Origin: Edaphochlamys debaryana
Lineage: Eukaryota; Chlorophyta; Chlorophyceae; Chlamydomonadales
Assembly: GCA_016858145.1 (NCBI GenBank)
Contig: JAEHOE010000075.1
Coordinates: forward strand, 372,001 to 436,000
Reading direction: 5' to 3'
Length of the DNA stretch: 64,000 nt
This document shows, in pieces, positions 36,026-48,200 of this stretch. The translations under genes were made by a program, and so were the position numbers. The first letter of the stretch is position 1; each line of letters opens with the position of its first letter. The notes beneath the pieces are model-generated. The model saw only the letters and a program-made list of their open reading frames with translations, had not been told where the DNA came from and searched no databases.

Positions 36026-37386
36026 TCACCGGCTCCTCGACAGGTCGGGCAGGAAGCGAGGGGTCTCGGTCTCAGGCGCCAGCAGCTTCACCAGGTCCAT
36101 GCGGCCGGCAGCCACGGCGATGCGGAGGGCGGTCCTGCCGTCCTGCGCCGGGGGGACAGCGCGGAGGCAGTGCTGAAGGGCAAGCACGGAACGGATAGCC
36201 TGAGGTAAGTGGCCTGTGCGCGGCCCGGCCAGTTTCAGTACGCACCGGAGTCTCGGCTTCCGTGCTGGCCCCTGCCTTGAGGAGCTCCCTCACTGCCTTG
36301 ACGTCACCGGTGGTGGCAGCCAGGTGGAGCGCGGTGAGCCCCTATCAGGTTGGGAAGTTAAAGCGCCGTGAGGAGGGAGGGTTTGGTGCCGCCAAAGCGG
36401 AGCATGGGCATGTGAAAAGAATGCGTTCGCACAACGCCCGCCTCGCACCTCCGGGCTGCGTGCCTCAGGGTCTGCCCCAGCATCAAGCAGAGCCGTGACG
36501 ACCTTCCAGCTGCCGTACACTAGTGGGGTGCACCCATCCTGCTGCTGGCACGCGGGGAACGCAGAGCAGCGGGATTTGGGCCGAGCGCTTGCTGACCATG
36601 GTGACGCCAGGGGACGTACTTGCACAACCCTTTCACGCCCAGCCACTGCAGCGCCCTGCGCCTCGTCCGCGAACGTTGCGGAGTCAGGGCACAGCAGGCT
36701 CCCACTGCCTTGAGCGCCCTCACCACACTCGTGTGGCGACCCTTGATGGCCAGATGCAGTGGCGTGTAACCCTGCAGTGCGTGGAAGCAACTGAGTGTGC
36801 GCAGGCGGGCAGGGGCCAGGGGGACGCGGGCACGCGCCGTGAAGCCAGAGGCTACGGCCCATATACCATGTATGTCGCTTCGGCGTAGGCCCTGCCAAAG
36901 TCTTGCCACAGCTAAGCCCCCCTCCGGTACGGCTCCTGAGGCTCACCCGACAGGTGACATTGGCTTTTGCTCCTCCCTGGATCAGGGTTCTGACGAGTTC
37001 TGTGTCACCCAGGACAGCTGCTGCGAAGAGGGACGTCTCCCCGTCCTACGGGGAGGTCCAGGGCGAATAGCAACAGGGTGGGAGCAGGCTCTTAGGGTGG
37101 GTAACCCCCTCCTCACATCAGGGGTGCGGGAGCCGAGGCAGGCAGTGGGCCCAGTCGTGCTGGTGGTGCCCTAACACGCTGTTCGGGCTGTGACCCCGCG
37201 CCCCCCCACGCGCACCTTGCCTCGAGCGTCCTTGTCCACACCGGCAGCGAGAAGCGCTTTTACAGTCCCCACATTGTTGTCAAAGATCGCAAGCTCAAGA
37301 GCGGTGGGGCGGGATGGCAAAGCGCGAGGGCTTGCCTCGGGCTCGAAGCGGCTAACTGCTTCCAGGCGCTGTCGTAGTGTGTCCAT
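36026..37386 (-). CDS. Ankyrin-only protein, unit 2 (A2)
   Basis: Exons: 37386-37216, 37045-36947, about 36771-36660, 36538-36449, 36341-36246, 36142-36026. Five are in phase 0; the donor of the third exon is not settled. The ATG is at 37384-37386 (MDTLRQRLEAVSRFEPEASP, like the start of A3 and A5). Repeats: TALELAIFDNNVGTVKALL, GETSLFAAAVLGDTELVRTL, YTPLHLAIKGRHTSVVRAL, CTPLVYGSWKVVTALLDAG, LTALHLAATTGDVKAVREL, RTALRIAVAAGRMDLVKLL, then a tail ending DLSRSR. Two acceptors are TAG rather than CAG. The gene is divergent from K2, 148 bp between starts. Confidence 0.75.
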
Positions 37387-37534
37387 CACTATAACGAGAG
37401 AGAGTTGGCAGGGCGCTAAGGAGACGCTGCATCGAGGCCCAAACCGGGCCCCGATCCCAGGTAGGGCGACATGCGAGAGAGTTAGCCGTCCAGACACCCG
37501 CACATACAAGGCACATAGTCCAGTAGCCCTGCAC
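37387..37534. promoter_or_regulatory. Bidirectional promoter region of unit 2
   Basis: These 148 bp lie between the A2 and K2 start codons. GAGAGAGTT occurs twice (near 37396 and 37470), which might be a repeated site; nothing more can be said from sequence alone. Confidence 0.45.
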
Positions 37535-40500
37535 ATGGGGCAAAGCTTGTCTGCAGACAACAAGTCCGGACTTGTTGGCACGGACATCACCACGCTCCTG
37601 GACAGTATCAAGCAGCCGAGCGGCCGCGTGCATACTATCGACCGATTAGACGAAGGCAGAGACGTGGCGGAATGCCCGGCACCCACCGTGCGGGGAACTT
37701 CTTCCCCTTCCCAGCCCCAGCCCCCCGCGCCTCCCCCGCCCGGCAAGCACGTCGCGGAACTCGAAGCCGCCCTAAGCAATGACTCCAAGGGCCCCCAGCT
37801 GCTCCGCGCCGCCTCGCTCTATGATTCGTCATGGCTGCAGTACTTCCTCGATACGTACAAAGCAGGGAAGGCCAAGGCCGCAGTGCCAGACAAGCAAGGC
37901 CGCACGCTGATGCACTGCGCAGCCTACGCCGACAACCAGGAGGCGGTGTGCACGCTACTAAAGCACGACCGCGACCTGGTCAATGCGAGGGACAGAGACG
38001 ACTGGACGCCGCTCCACTACGCTGCTTGGATGGGGGCTCAGGGTGGGTGGGAGGGCGGGTGAGAGGGTGTGTGCCCACGCCCTCTGCCTTCTGCCAATGC
38101 GGGTCTGGGCCTGGGCCATGGCTTCCCGTCTCAACTCCGCTCACGCTTTGCTTGACTGGTGAACCTCGCCTCTGCAGGCTCTGCGTACCGGCTGCTGGAG
38201 GCTGGGGCAGAAGTCGGCGCGAAGGACAAGGATGGCTTGTGAGTGGCGTATGGAGGGGGCCTGAGCCGGGGGAGGCCGGTGCACTGCATTCGTGAGGGAG
38301 GCCCCACGCATGCTCACTGCCCGAGCGCCCGCAACCCCTAAGCTGCTCATCCGTCGCCTCCGCACCCCTTCTCCCTCAGGACTCCGCTGCACCTGGCGTG
38401 TGCCACCGGGGACGGTGGCATGGTGTCCCTCCTGCTGGCCATGGAGGGCCTCGGGAGCAGCCGCGGAGCGCCGCTCGCCTCTCCCATGCTCCTCTGCAAC
38501 CTGGGCTGGGCCCCGGCCCACCTGGCGGCCTGCAGCGGCTCGGCAGCCGCTCTGAGGGCCCTGCACCGGGCCCGACCTGAGTGCATCAGCCTAGCGGCCG
38601 GTGCGGCGGCCGGCAAGCAGTTCAGCAGCTGCACACCGCTGCACTGTGCGGTGGCGTGCGGCGAGGCCGAGGCAGTAGCTTTGCTGCTGGAAGCGCTCCA
38701 GCCCGACCGGCTCGAGGCGGTTCCAGAGGGGCTCACGAAGCTTGCGACGAGCTGGGATAAGTGGCAGAGCGCATGGCAGCGGCGGAACAAGCTCCCTCGC
38801 TTCGTTGCCGTCGTGGACCCTTTCCATGATGAGGACCCGCTCGACGACCCTGGGGAGGCATCCCATGCCTTTGAACGAGTGTCCCAGGCCTTTAGGGAGG
38901 GTCTCAGTCGCATGGGTGTCTCTGTGGAGGCAGAGGCGCCGAGGGTTCCCCGGGCGTGGACTTTCGAGGTCCCGTGGAGCCTCATCAGCTACAAGTCTGG
39001 CGAGGCGATGGGGCGTGCTGCGGCGGGCGGTTTTGGAGAGGTCCACCGTGCCACCTACAACTCTTGCACGTCGGTAAGTTTGTTTGCAGTTGCTTCACAC
39101 ACGGCGGCGGGCGGGGGATGCAGGGATGGCACGAGTGGTCAGGGCTTCGCAGCTTCGACGCAGTTCCCAATCGCTGTGAAGAGCCTCAGCTTGCATTGAA
39201 CGCCGCCCCGTCCCATGCACCCTTGCAGGTGGCCCTCAAGCGGCTCAAAAGCGGCAGCCCCGAGGACCTGCAGCGGGAGTTTGCCTTCATGCGCTCGCTC
39301 CCGCCCCACGACCACATCACCCCCCTGTACGGCATCACCATCGACCCCTCCACCCGGCAGCCGTGGCTGGTCATGGCCTGGTGGGTGCATAGGGGCGGGG
39401 GCTGGGAGTAGAGAGCGTCCGCCTCACCCTCCGCCACGGCCTGAGCGGGCAGTTGGGCACGGTTTGTTGGGGCTTCGTGACCGATACGGGTACCAGCACT
39501 GGGCGGAATGCTTGCCTTGAGTGCGCAGGTCATGTCAACTCCTTTCCTCCGCCCCTCCAGGTACCCCCTGGACCTGCACCGGCTGTTCAGCGGTCCGGCG
39601 GGGCACGGGGGGCAGCCGCTGCTGAGCCTGGGCAAGAAGCTGGACATTGCCCTGGAGCTGGCGGAGGTGAGGAAAGGTCGGGGAGGGGCCAGGGGGCGAA
39701 GAGCGGTAAACCCCTCCTGCCCAACCCCCCATGCCTGTCCCCTTTTACGCTCCCCACCTCCAGGGCCTGCTGTTCCTTCACTCACATGGGGTGGTGCACC
39801 GGGACGTCAAGCCAGGCAAGCGGGCTGGAGGGGTAGCGGATCGGCTGATGGGCTTAGCGCTGCAGTCAGCTACAAGGTTTGAAATTGCGGTTGTAAGTTG
39901 CAAGGGCGGCGGTTGAAATCGTGTGCACTCTCCCACCTTCCTTTCTCCCGCCGTCCTGCCTTCACCAGACAACGTCCTGCTCACACGGGATCTCCGCGTC
40001 AAGGTGCGGAGGCTCGAGTGAGGGCAGGGCCGTTGCATGCCCGTGTCCGGGCTCTCGCCCTGAGCCGTAAACCCTCTCTCCGCTCTCACCCCTCAGATCA
40101 CGGACTTCGGGATAAGCCGGGCGGTGGCACCCGGTGGCGAGATTGACTCAGTACAGGGCAACGGGAACCCGCTGTGGCTTGCCCCGGAGGTTCAGGCGTT
40201 CCAGGGGACCAAGCCTGCCTACACCAATGCGGTGAGCAAGGGTGCTCTGTCAGCTCTGACGAACAGGCTCCGGGAGGCGCAGGGACCGCTTTGTCTATGA
40301 GCGGCGGGTTACCAAACCCTAGTCGACTTCGGCTATGAGACTTGATGCCCAGACAAGAAGCGGTGCTGCCCCAATTGCGACCCACATTCCAGGTCGACGT
40401 GTACGCCTGGGGTGTCATCTTCTGCCAGCTCATCTCCACACTGCACCACCGCATCTACCAGCTCCTGGCGCCGGAGCTCATCCGGATGGGGGAGGGAAGG

Positions 40501-41099
40501 CCGCCGTGGCACCAGCAGGTGGGTTACGCCCCGTGTGCCGTGCCGGCACTTGCCGTTGATTGCAGCCCGACCCACATGCCGTGTCGCCTCCCGTCTCACG
40601 GCCTAATGAGTGTGATGACGCAAGTCTACTTGCTTTGCTTTCTGGCCCCTTTGCGCTTTGCCCTTGACCCCCCTGCCCTCTTGCCCGCTTTCCGCCATGT
40701 GCCACCCCCTTGCCGGTACCCGCCGCGCAGCTGCTCGGCCTCCAACTGTCGGCCCCGGAGTCCCTGCGGCAGCTGCCTGCCTTCCTCCTGGACAGGCTTC
40801 CGCTCCACCTGGAGCCCATGGCCCCCGCCCTGAGGGATGCGGCACTAGGGCTGGCGCGGGACTGCCTCCGCCTGGAGCCGGGGGAGCGCCCCAGCATGGC
40901 CAAAGTGGTGGAGCGGGCGCGGGCGCTGGTTGAGTCCGTGGAGGACGGGCCGGCGGCGCCTGCTGCTGAGCAGCCGCAGGCAGCAGGGCTGCTGCCACCG
41001 GCCGTACCCCTGGCCCCGCCACAGCTGCCGGTAGGAGCTCCACCGCCGCTACCGCCTCCTCGGGCTCCCAACCCGTTCGAGATGGGGATGGACTCGTGA
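37535..41099 (+). CDS. Ankyrin-repeat protein kinase, unit 2 (K2), about 705 aa, intact
   Basis: Eleven exons in phase (2118 nt): 37535-37627, 37748-38042, 38178-38238, 38380-39073, 39229-39380, 39561-39666, 39764-39815, 39969-40003, 40097-40231, 40393-40518, 40731-41099. The protein starts MGQSLSAD, a possible N-myristoylation signal. Five ankyrin repeats span about residues 40-260, then a linker (KLATSWDKWQSAWQRRNKLP), then a kinase domain from about 360. Glycine loop GGFGEV, ATP-binding Lys in VALK (near 385), catalytic HRDVKPDN (Asp near 481), DFG near 499-501, and APE in WLAPEVQ are all present, so an active Ser/Thr kinase of the tyrosine-kinase-like type is likely. The C-terminus is Pro-rich and ends PNPFEMGMDS. 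The intron after HRDVKP uses a GC donor. Substrate unknown. Confidence 0.9.
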
Positions 41100-42169
41100 A
41101 GCCCTCCGCTGCCCCCCACCTGCATCGGCACCGAGCACCAGGCGGGGCCTGCGGTAGCTGCGGTGCGCAAGTCAGGAGGGTGCCGGCTTGTCACGGGGTT
41201 GGCCACCGTCGCGGGGGCTATTGTTGGTTGCAGTGGCTGCCGTTTGGCCGGAGGGCGGGAGGGGACGGCGCACCCGGTTGTATCTGCACAGAACTGCACA
41301 ACGCTAACGGAACTAGTCTTCTGCGCTTTGCGAGCACGTACAGTTTGCAGAGTGAGAGGGGCCGAGCGCTGCATGAGGGTGGGCACGGGTGCACGGTTGG
41401 GGCAGAGGCTCATGAGCAGGCAGGTCGTAGACGCTTGCGTTGCTGGATGCGATGATGCAGTACGGTTGAAGCAAAATGGAGTTGTGCTCTTCATGTTGAT
41501 TGGCGGGTTGCTCCGGGTTTCCAAGCAGTGGCTTAAGGCGGGCGGCCAGATGGCCATCCTTGCGGGTTCAGTTCAGGGTAACTGGTGTGCGGGTAGACTG
41601 TCCAGGCCGTCCTGTCCAGGCAGCGCTTCTGCCCGACCCCTTTTGGTGCACCAAGCAGAGGGGCCTAAACAGATGGGGAATGTACGAGGCAATGAGTCAC
41701 TTGCGTCACGTGTCCTCGACTTGTCCTTCTCGTCCGTCCTGACTTCATTCATTTGCCATGACCCTACTCCCGGTCACCCCTGCGTATCCCATCTCCTAGC
41801 GATGCCACACCGCGCACGCTAGCGGGGCCCGCCCCGGCCAGCAATGCCTGCACAGTCTACCCACCCGACATCAATACTCGCAGAAGCTCACCAGCAGCAG
41901 CAGGCATCGCCCTTACTCTCTGAGCTTTTTACCTGGCCTCGCCTGGCTGCCTGCCAGCGGTGGCCCTGTATCCCCCATCTCTCCCCATCTTCCCGCAGAA
42001 GAATATGAGGGCCAAATGAAAGGCCATAAGGTCCATTCGGTCTAGTCTGCTCCCGTGGGGGCGCCCCGCCGTTCGTCTGAGAAGTTGCTGCCGTCCGCCG
42101 TGCGGCGTCCATCGTCTGCCCTCATCAGTCGTAGGCCCGGCGCCCAAGCCCCCAGCCCCACCCCCCCCG
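41100..42169. repeat. 3' flank of K2, duplicated after K3
   Basis: From 41100 the sequence is nearly identical to that after K3 (48821 onward) for several hundred bases, for example the shared ACCAGGCGGGGCCTGCGGTA and the GTTTGCAGAGTGAGAGGGGC stretch. This shows that the K2 and K3 units arose by duplication including flanks. No gene within. Confidence 0.65.
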
Positions 42170-43266
42170 CTAGGGGCCCTGCAGGAGCTCCACCAGGTCT
42201 CTGCGGCCCCAGCCCAGGCCCAGCCAGCTCCGAGCGGACCGGGCCAGGTCCAGGGCGGTCTGGCCGTCCTGCTGGGAGGGGCACATACAGGTGTAAACTG
42301 TCGGGAAGACAGCCTTGGGCCGGGGCACCGCACGTCCACGAACATAGCGGCAACATGACAGCGCAGCTGCCGAGAGGAAGGCCCCGTGCAGCCAAAACGA
42401 ACCGCCCACCCCTCGCCCGTGCACGCACCGTTGTTAGGGCTTCCCGGCGGGCTCCCGCTGCCAGGAGCGCCCTCACCGCACCCGCATGGCCGCCCCGGGT
42501 GGCCAGGTGCAGGGGTGTGTGGCCCTGGGGGTGCGAGGACGCGGATGGGCTTGTGTTGGCGGAATGGGGCAGGCAGAAGAAGGCCGGCACAATCCCTCTC
42601 CCGAGCGCTACCGACAGGGACGACGTGCCCGCTGCGTTGCCCTCGCCTCGTTCGAGCCCCAACCAAACCCACTGGACTCCCCCCGGAGTGCCCGGGCCCA
42701 CCCGACAGGTCGCCTCGGTGTTGGCCCCCGCTTCGAGCAGGGCCTTGACCACATCGGTGTGGCCCGACTCGGCCGCTACACAGAGGGGGGTCTCCCCATC
42801 CTGGGAGGGATAGGGAGAGCAGGGTGGGCAGCGGGATCCTGCAGGCCCGCCTACACGAGCCACATCCGGGTCCAGGTCTGAAATGCCTGCAGTGCCCCGA
42901 GGCAGCGCACCTCTCCCGATGCCTCCTTGTCTGCGCCCGCGGTAATCAGCGCTCCTACGGCTTTCGCATCATTCCTCCGTGCCGCGAGGTGCAGGGGCGT
43001 ATAAGGCCGCGACTGCGCACGCGAGGGGCACGGGGCAGGGAGTTGGGGCGTTGAAAGTGCCGATAGGCGTCGTGGACCAGGGGCGAGGAGCGGGGGCCGC
43101 GGGGGGAACACGCGGCGGAGCAGTCCGTCCCGGCCGAGCCCATCGCGAGCTTCCAACACGTGTGGCTTTGTTGCCTGCGTACCTGCTCTGGCGTCCGGCC
43201 GCGCGGGCATGCCTCGGGCTCCACCAGGCTGTTGAGCTCTGTCAGCCGTTGGCGCAATGATATCAT
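42170..43266 (-). CDS. Ankyrin-only protein, unit 3 (A3), 159 aa
   Basis: Five phase-0 exons: 43266-43183, 43012-42911, 42800-42702, 42524-42429, 42268-42170 (480 nt). The ATG is at 43264-43266; the protein starts MISLRQRLTELNSLVEPEAC. Each later exon is one ankyrin repeat: YTPLHLAARRNDAKAVGALI, GETPLCVAAESGHTDVVKAL, HTPLHLATRGGHAGAVRALL, and a final GQTALDLARSARSWLGLGWG ending LVELLQGP. It differs from A1 and A2 in having fewer repeats. Its upstream region, shared with K3, is interrupted by a mobile element. Confidence 0.85.
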
Positions 43267-43375
43267 GCGTGGAGCACTGCGCTGAATGCCTATGTGGGCT
43301 GGCACTGACTCCTATAGGCGAGGCAGGGTGCGGGCCCAAAGGGCGTGGGCCCGGCGCGATTGGACCAGACCAACC

Positions 43376-43582
43376 GCACAGCCGCGGCGACCTACCGCGC
43401 AACATTCCGCCCCTCCCTGGAGCGGAAACCGGAAATCGCGGAAACAGCACGCCGCAGCCCCAGACCACTTGCAAACGTTAGCCCTATGCTGTAGCTGTAG
43501 CCTAGAGTCGCTCAATTTGCAATAACTTCGCCGCGACGCACCCCGACTCTCGCCCGCGACCATTGCGACCGGAACGCAGCCA
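43376..43582 (+). repeat. Left terminal inverted repeat
   Basis: Pairs with 44881-45086. Positions 43455-43582 match the reverse complement of 44881-45008 at all 128 bases; the outer 79 bases are diverged and contain small gaps. Confidence 0.85.
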
Positions 43583-44851
43583 TAGCGGGCCGGGTGCCGG
43601 ACATCCCTGCGTCTCGTTGCGCACGCAGCTGCGCGTGCCGTCCCGAGCCTCTTGGCGAGCCTCTTGCCAAGCCTCCCTGTCAAATGCGGCTGCACGGCGA
43701 CAAGCCCAGCAGCGACGACAGCGACCACTCTGGCGGTGGGTTTCGACAGTGGCACCCGGCAGCCCCCACGCCCTCAGCCGAGAGGCGAGCCCCGCCTCTG
43801 CTTCCCCACCGCAGGCCATCACGAGGCTGGAAGCGACAGCGATGATGAAGAGAACATGATGTCGGTGCAGTCGCCCCAGGGGTGAGGCGGGATTCTGGCG
43901 AGGCTGGGCGCGGCAAAGCGGCGCCGGCTGCTGACGCTGTCGTGCTGCTTGATGACGCAGGCGCCGACACGGCTTCAACATGCCTGGCGCCGGCGATCCC
44001 CCCACGCGACACAGTGAAGTCACCCCTCCTCCCTCACAATTGTTACCCCGAAGCCAGCCCACCTCCGTGAGAACCGTGCGGATCAGCTGCGTGAGGGAGC
44101 TCTTGGTGGTGTCCACGAGGAAGCTGGTCTTCATGGTCTGCCAGAAGCGCTCGAGGTGGTTGGAGGTTGACAGCTCCGACTTGCGCCCGAAGGCAGCCCA
44201 CCTGCGGGTGAGAAGGTGGGGAAGAACGCTGTTAGGGCGGAGCATCATGACCTGCCCCATGTATCCGCAGCCGCCTGACTGCTGTCGAAACGCTCCCCTG
44301 CCTCCCCTGCCTCCCCTGCCTCCCCTGCCTCCCCTGCCTCCCCTGCCCCCGACCGCTACACACTCTTCAAACTCACGTCACGGCCTGCTCGCCGCCCCAG
44401 TTGACCAAGAAGAACTCGGAGAAGCCGGGAATCCGCCGAACGAAGTCCAGCAGAAGGAACAGCGCCTCCTCCACCACGTAGGCCTCCTTCGTTGGGGCCC
44501 GCACGAGGGGGTCGAGCGCCCGCGACCAGGGTACTGGCCAGGCCCGGCGCCGACGGCAGGGCTGGCGCCGGCTGCAGAGCTGACATAGCGGGCGGGGCCG
44601 TTGGTGCCTGAGGTTGATGGGGTGACGCTCCAGACGCTCAGCTCCTCGGGCGACGCGACGCCATCCTCCTCGCCATCATCCTCGTCGCTCGCCTCATCGC
44701 CCTCCTCGTCCGGCTTGGCAAGCGAAGGCAAGGGAAGCGAGGTGCTCGGGCAGGCTGCGCAACGCTCGCCTGGCCTGCTGCATCGGCAAGCAGTCGCGGG
44801 CATGCCGCAAGTGGGCGCAGAGCTTGTGGGCGCAACATGACTATGGTCCAT
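43502..44851 (-). pseudogene. Transposase-like gene fragment inside the inverted-repeat element
   Basis: Two parts join well across a GT-AG intron: KEAYVVEEALFLLLDFVRRI with GFSEFFLVNWGGEQAVT (about 44490-44381), and WAAFGRKSELSTSNHLERFW followed by SLTQLIRTVLTE (from about 44200 down to 44070). The TSNHLERFW motif resembles the C-terminal end of the catalytic domain of Mutator-type transposases (inference). An upstream open frame from ATG 44851 has Cys pairs and an acidic stretch SDEDDGEEDG. The DDE core is not visible, and the frame's stop lies inside the left inverted repeat, so this is probably a non-autonomous derivative. Confidence 0.5.
44293..44346 (+). repeat. Six-copy 9-bp minisatellite
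   Basis: CTCCCCTGC is repeated six times without error. It sits in the intron between the two transposase-like exons. Confidence 0.9.
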
Positions 44852-44880
44852 GCGGCGTGAGGAACGCGAGAAGGGGCTTG

Positions 44881-45086
44881 TGGCTGCGTTCCGGTCGCAA
44901 TGGTCGCGGGCGAGAGTCGGGGTGCGTCGCGGCGAAGTTATTGCAAATTGAGCGACTCTAGGCTACAGCTACAGCATAGGGCTAACGTTTGCAAGTGGTC
45001 TGGGGCTGTAGGGTGCTGTTTCCGCGATGTCCGGGTCCGCTCCAGGGAGGGGTGCTTTGCGCGGCCGTAGGTCGCGGAAACTGTGC
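44881..45086 (-). repeat. Right terminal inverted repeat
   Basis: Reverse complement of the left repeat; its outer end is CTGTGC at 45081-45086, matching GCACAG at 43376-43381. Confidence 0.85.
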
Positions 45087-45298
45087 AGACCAATCAGACC
45101 AATCTGCCTCTCGCGTGCCGAGCACATCACCAAGCCACATCTCCGTATCTCCTTAACTGGTTTCCCAACGCTTCTTCCAACTGGCCTCCCCAGAGCAACA
45201 TCCATCCTTAAGTGCAGTCCCCTATGCAGCGACGAAGCAAAATGTTGAGCTCGCAGCACTAGACAGGCGTATAGCTTGAGTCAGGCAGCCGACGGACT

Positions 45299-48200
45299 AT
45301 GTGGCAGGCGTTGTTCGGACAGCCTGCCGGCGACATCACCTCTCTGCTGGAAGCCATTAAGCGAGGCGACACGTGCTTCAAGCAGCACCTGCGCCCGGGC
45401 CAGGTATGCACTCGTACCCACTGGTGTGCCTGCAGCGGGCTTGGAAGGCCTCGTCCCTCACGCCCGCCCCCCTACCCCTTACCCCTACCCCCCTTGGCCA
45501 CGTGCGCAGAGCCTGGAGTCTCTCCTGGATGACTCCGATGCGGGTCCCAAGCTGCTCCGGGCCGCCGCCTGCTACAACCCGAAAGCGTTCTTCGCGTTTC
45601 TCAACATCATCGAGGAACTGGTGTTATCACCAATCCTGCGACTCACGGGCGGCCGTATGCACGTGCTGAGCGACGCTGCAGGTATAAAGGATGAGCGGGG
45701 CCGCCGGCTCTTGCATTGGGCGGCGTTCACGGACAATAGTGGGACGGTGGCGGAGCTCCTGGAGGAGGCCAGCAGCCGTGACAAGGACAAGGACGGCCGG
45801 ACGCCGCTGCACTACGCGGCCTGGTCGGGGGCACAGGGTGAGTGGTGGTGCAGTTTTGCGTCTACCATATCCGCGCCTCCCGCTTGCCTCCTGCATGCCT
45901 TTACCATCGCCTTCCGGCTCGGCTGCTCCCTCAGGCTCTGCCTACCTCCTGATGGCGGCAAAGGCGAACGCAACCGCCAAGGACCAGGACGGCATGTACG
46001 TTGCAGGGCGTGCTCGGCCTAGGAACCAGGTGGAACCAGGCTTCAAACGTGAGTCCCCTTACTTGCTCACGCTCTACCTCTGCACCCTCCTACCCCTAGG
46101 ACGCCCCTGCACCTGGCGTGTGCCACGGGGGACGCTGGCATGGTGTCCCTCCTCCTGGCCATGGAGGGCCTCCGCAGCGGGGGCGCCCCGCCCGCCTCCC
46201 CCATGCTCCTCTGCAACCTGGGCTGGGCCCCGGCGCACATGGCAGCCTGCGCCGGCTCGGTAGGAGCATTGCGCGCCCTGCACGGGGCCCGGCCCGACTC
46301 CGTAAGCCTCGCGGCCGGTGCGGCGGCCGGTGACCAGTTTAGCGGTTACACACCGCTACACTGTGCGGTGGCGTGCGGCGAGGCTGAGGCGGTTGACCTT
46401 CTGCTCGGCTGGATCGAGTCCAACCGGCAGGGAACGGTCCCGGTGGGCCTGACTAAGCTCGCGACCAGCTGGGGCGATTGGAGGAGTGTGTGGCAGCAGC
46501 GGGCCCAGCTGCCCCGCTTTCTCACCGCCCTCGGGCAGGCGGACCCGCTCGATGACCCGGATGCAGCGTCTGAGGCCTTTGAGAAAGTGCGCCAGGCGTT
46601 CAAGGAGGGCCTCCGCCGCATGGGCCTCTCAGTGGAGGCGGAGGTGCCCGGGGGCCCCCGGGCGTGGAGCTTCGAGGTCCCCTGGAGCGCCATCACGGAC
46701 AAACCCGGAGCGATGACGGAGCGGCCTCCTGCGGCGGGCGGGTTCGGAGAGGTCTACCGTGCTACTTACAACTCCCACACAACGGTACGCGCAGGCGCGT
46801 GTACTGTTGCAGGGGGGCAGCAGTGCAGAGCGGACGGAGCTATGCGTGGTGGTTTCGGACCCCTGATCACCGCGCCGGGGGGCAGGGGGGCAGTAGAGCA
46901 GAGCGGACGGAGCTATGCGTGGTGGTTTCGGACCCCTAATCGCGCCCCCCGTGGCTCTCAGGTTGCCCTGAAGCGGCTGACAAGCGGCAGCCCCGAGGAC
47001 CTGCAGAGGGAGTTTGCCTTCATGCGCTCGCTGCCGCCCCACGACCACATCACCCCCCTGTACGGCATCACCACCGACCCCTCCACCCGGCAGTCATGGC
47101 TGGTCATGGCCTGGTGGGTGCATGGGGTGGGGGCTTGGAGCAGAGCACAGCGCAGCGGTTGAGACACGGACAGTTGGATACGTGTGGGGTGACTTTGGGC
47201 GGAATGCTTTCTCAAAGTGCACAGGCAGGCCTCGCCCACCTCCTTCCTTGCTCGCTTCCATCCGCCCAAATCACTTCACGCCTTGCCTCCGCCCGTCCAG
47301 GTACCCCCTGGACCTGCATCGGCTGTTCAAGGGGTCGGCGGAGCACGGGGGGCCACTGAGGCTGGGCAAGAAGCTGGAGATTGCCCTGGAGCTGGCGGAG
47401 GTGGGGAAAGGTCGGGGTGGGCAAGGAGCCAGGGGGCGGAAGAGCGGCAACCAAGCCTGGCAGAGTCTCATCTTGCATGCACCCCCTCCCTCACGTATGT
47501 CCCCTCCTCCGGCCTCCACCCCCAGGGCCTGCTGTTCCTGCACTCACACGGGGTGGTGCACCGCGACGTCAAGCCAGGTAAGCGGGCTGGAGAGGTAGCG
47601 GTTGAGGTCATGTGGGTCGGAAGGCAAGTCAAGGCCCAAGGCCCTACACGGCTAAAGGCCTGCCATGCTTCCACCCCTCCAGACAACGTCCTGCTCACGC
47701 GCGACCTCCGCGTCAAGGTGCGCTGCGCACGCTCCGGCGAGGGCAGGGCCTCGGAGTGCCCCGGTCCTGGCCTTCCCCCTGAACTCTGAACCCTTCGCCC
47801 GCTTTCCCCCCTCAGGTCACCGACTTTGGCATCAGCAGGGCGGTGGCGCCTGGGGGCGAGCTGAACACGGTGCAGGGCAACGGGAACCCGCTATGGCTTG
47901 CCCCGGAGGTGCAGGCGTTCCGGGGGACCAAGCCTGCCTACACCAATTCGGTAAGCGAGTGGCTCCAGTAAATGTGACACATGAGGAGGGGAATCCTTGC
48001 TTGGCAATTCTCGACTCCAGGGGTCCAGGCGTCCGCATGCATGGGTTTCGTCGCACGCATGATTGTCCGGAGTCCTGGGACGCTCACTTTGTATGATGCG
48101 GTGTCTCGTGCCGCCCCGCCCCAGGTTGATGTGTACGGCTGGGGCGTCATCTTCTGCCAGCTCATCTCCACCCTGCACCACCGCATCTTCAAGCTCCTGG

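Larger units (their letters stand above)
43376..45086. mobile_element. Mutator-like DNA element with long terminal inverted repeats
   Basis: A 1711-bp element bounded by inverted repeats of about 206 bp, whose inner 128 bp are identical. It is flanked by the 9-base direct repeats AGACCAACC (43367-43375) and AGACCAATC (45087-45095), eight of nine matching; long inverted repeats plus 9-base target duplications are typical of Mutator-like elements. Between them lies a damaged minus-strand transposase-like gene. The insertion separates A3 and K3 start codons by 2.0 kb where other units have 119-247 bp. The joined flanks resemble the uninterrupted A4-K4 spacer (GGGCCCGGCGCGATTGG on the left, CTCTCGCGTGC on the right). 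Confidence 0.75.

Noticed and set aside
43312..43885. Plus-strand open frames over the left inverted repeat
   Set aside because: They are shadows of the repeat and the transposase-like strand, with no motif.
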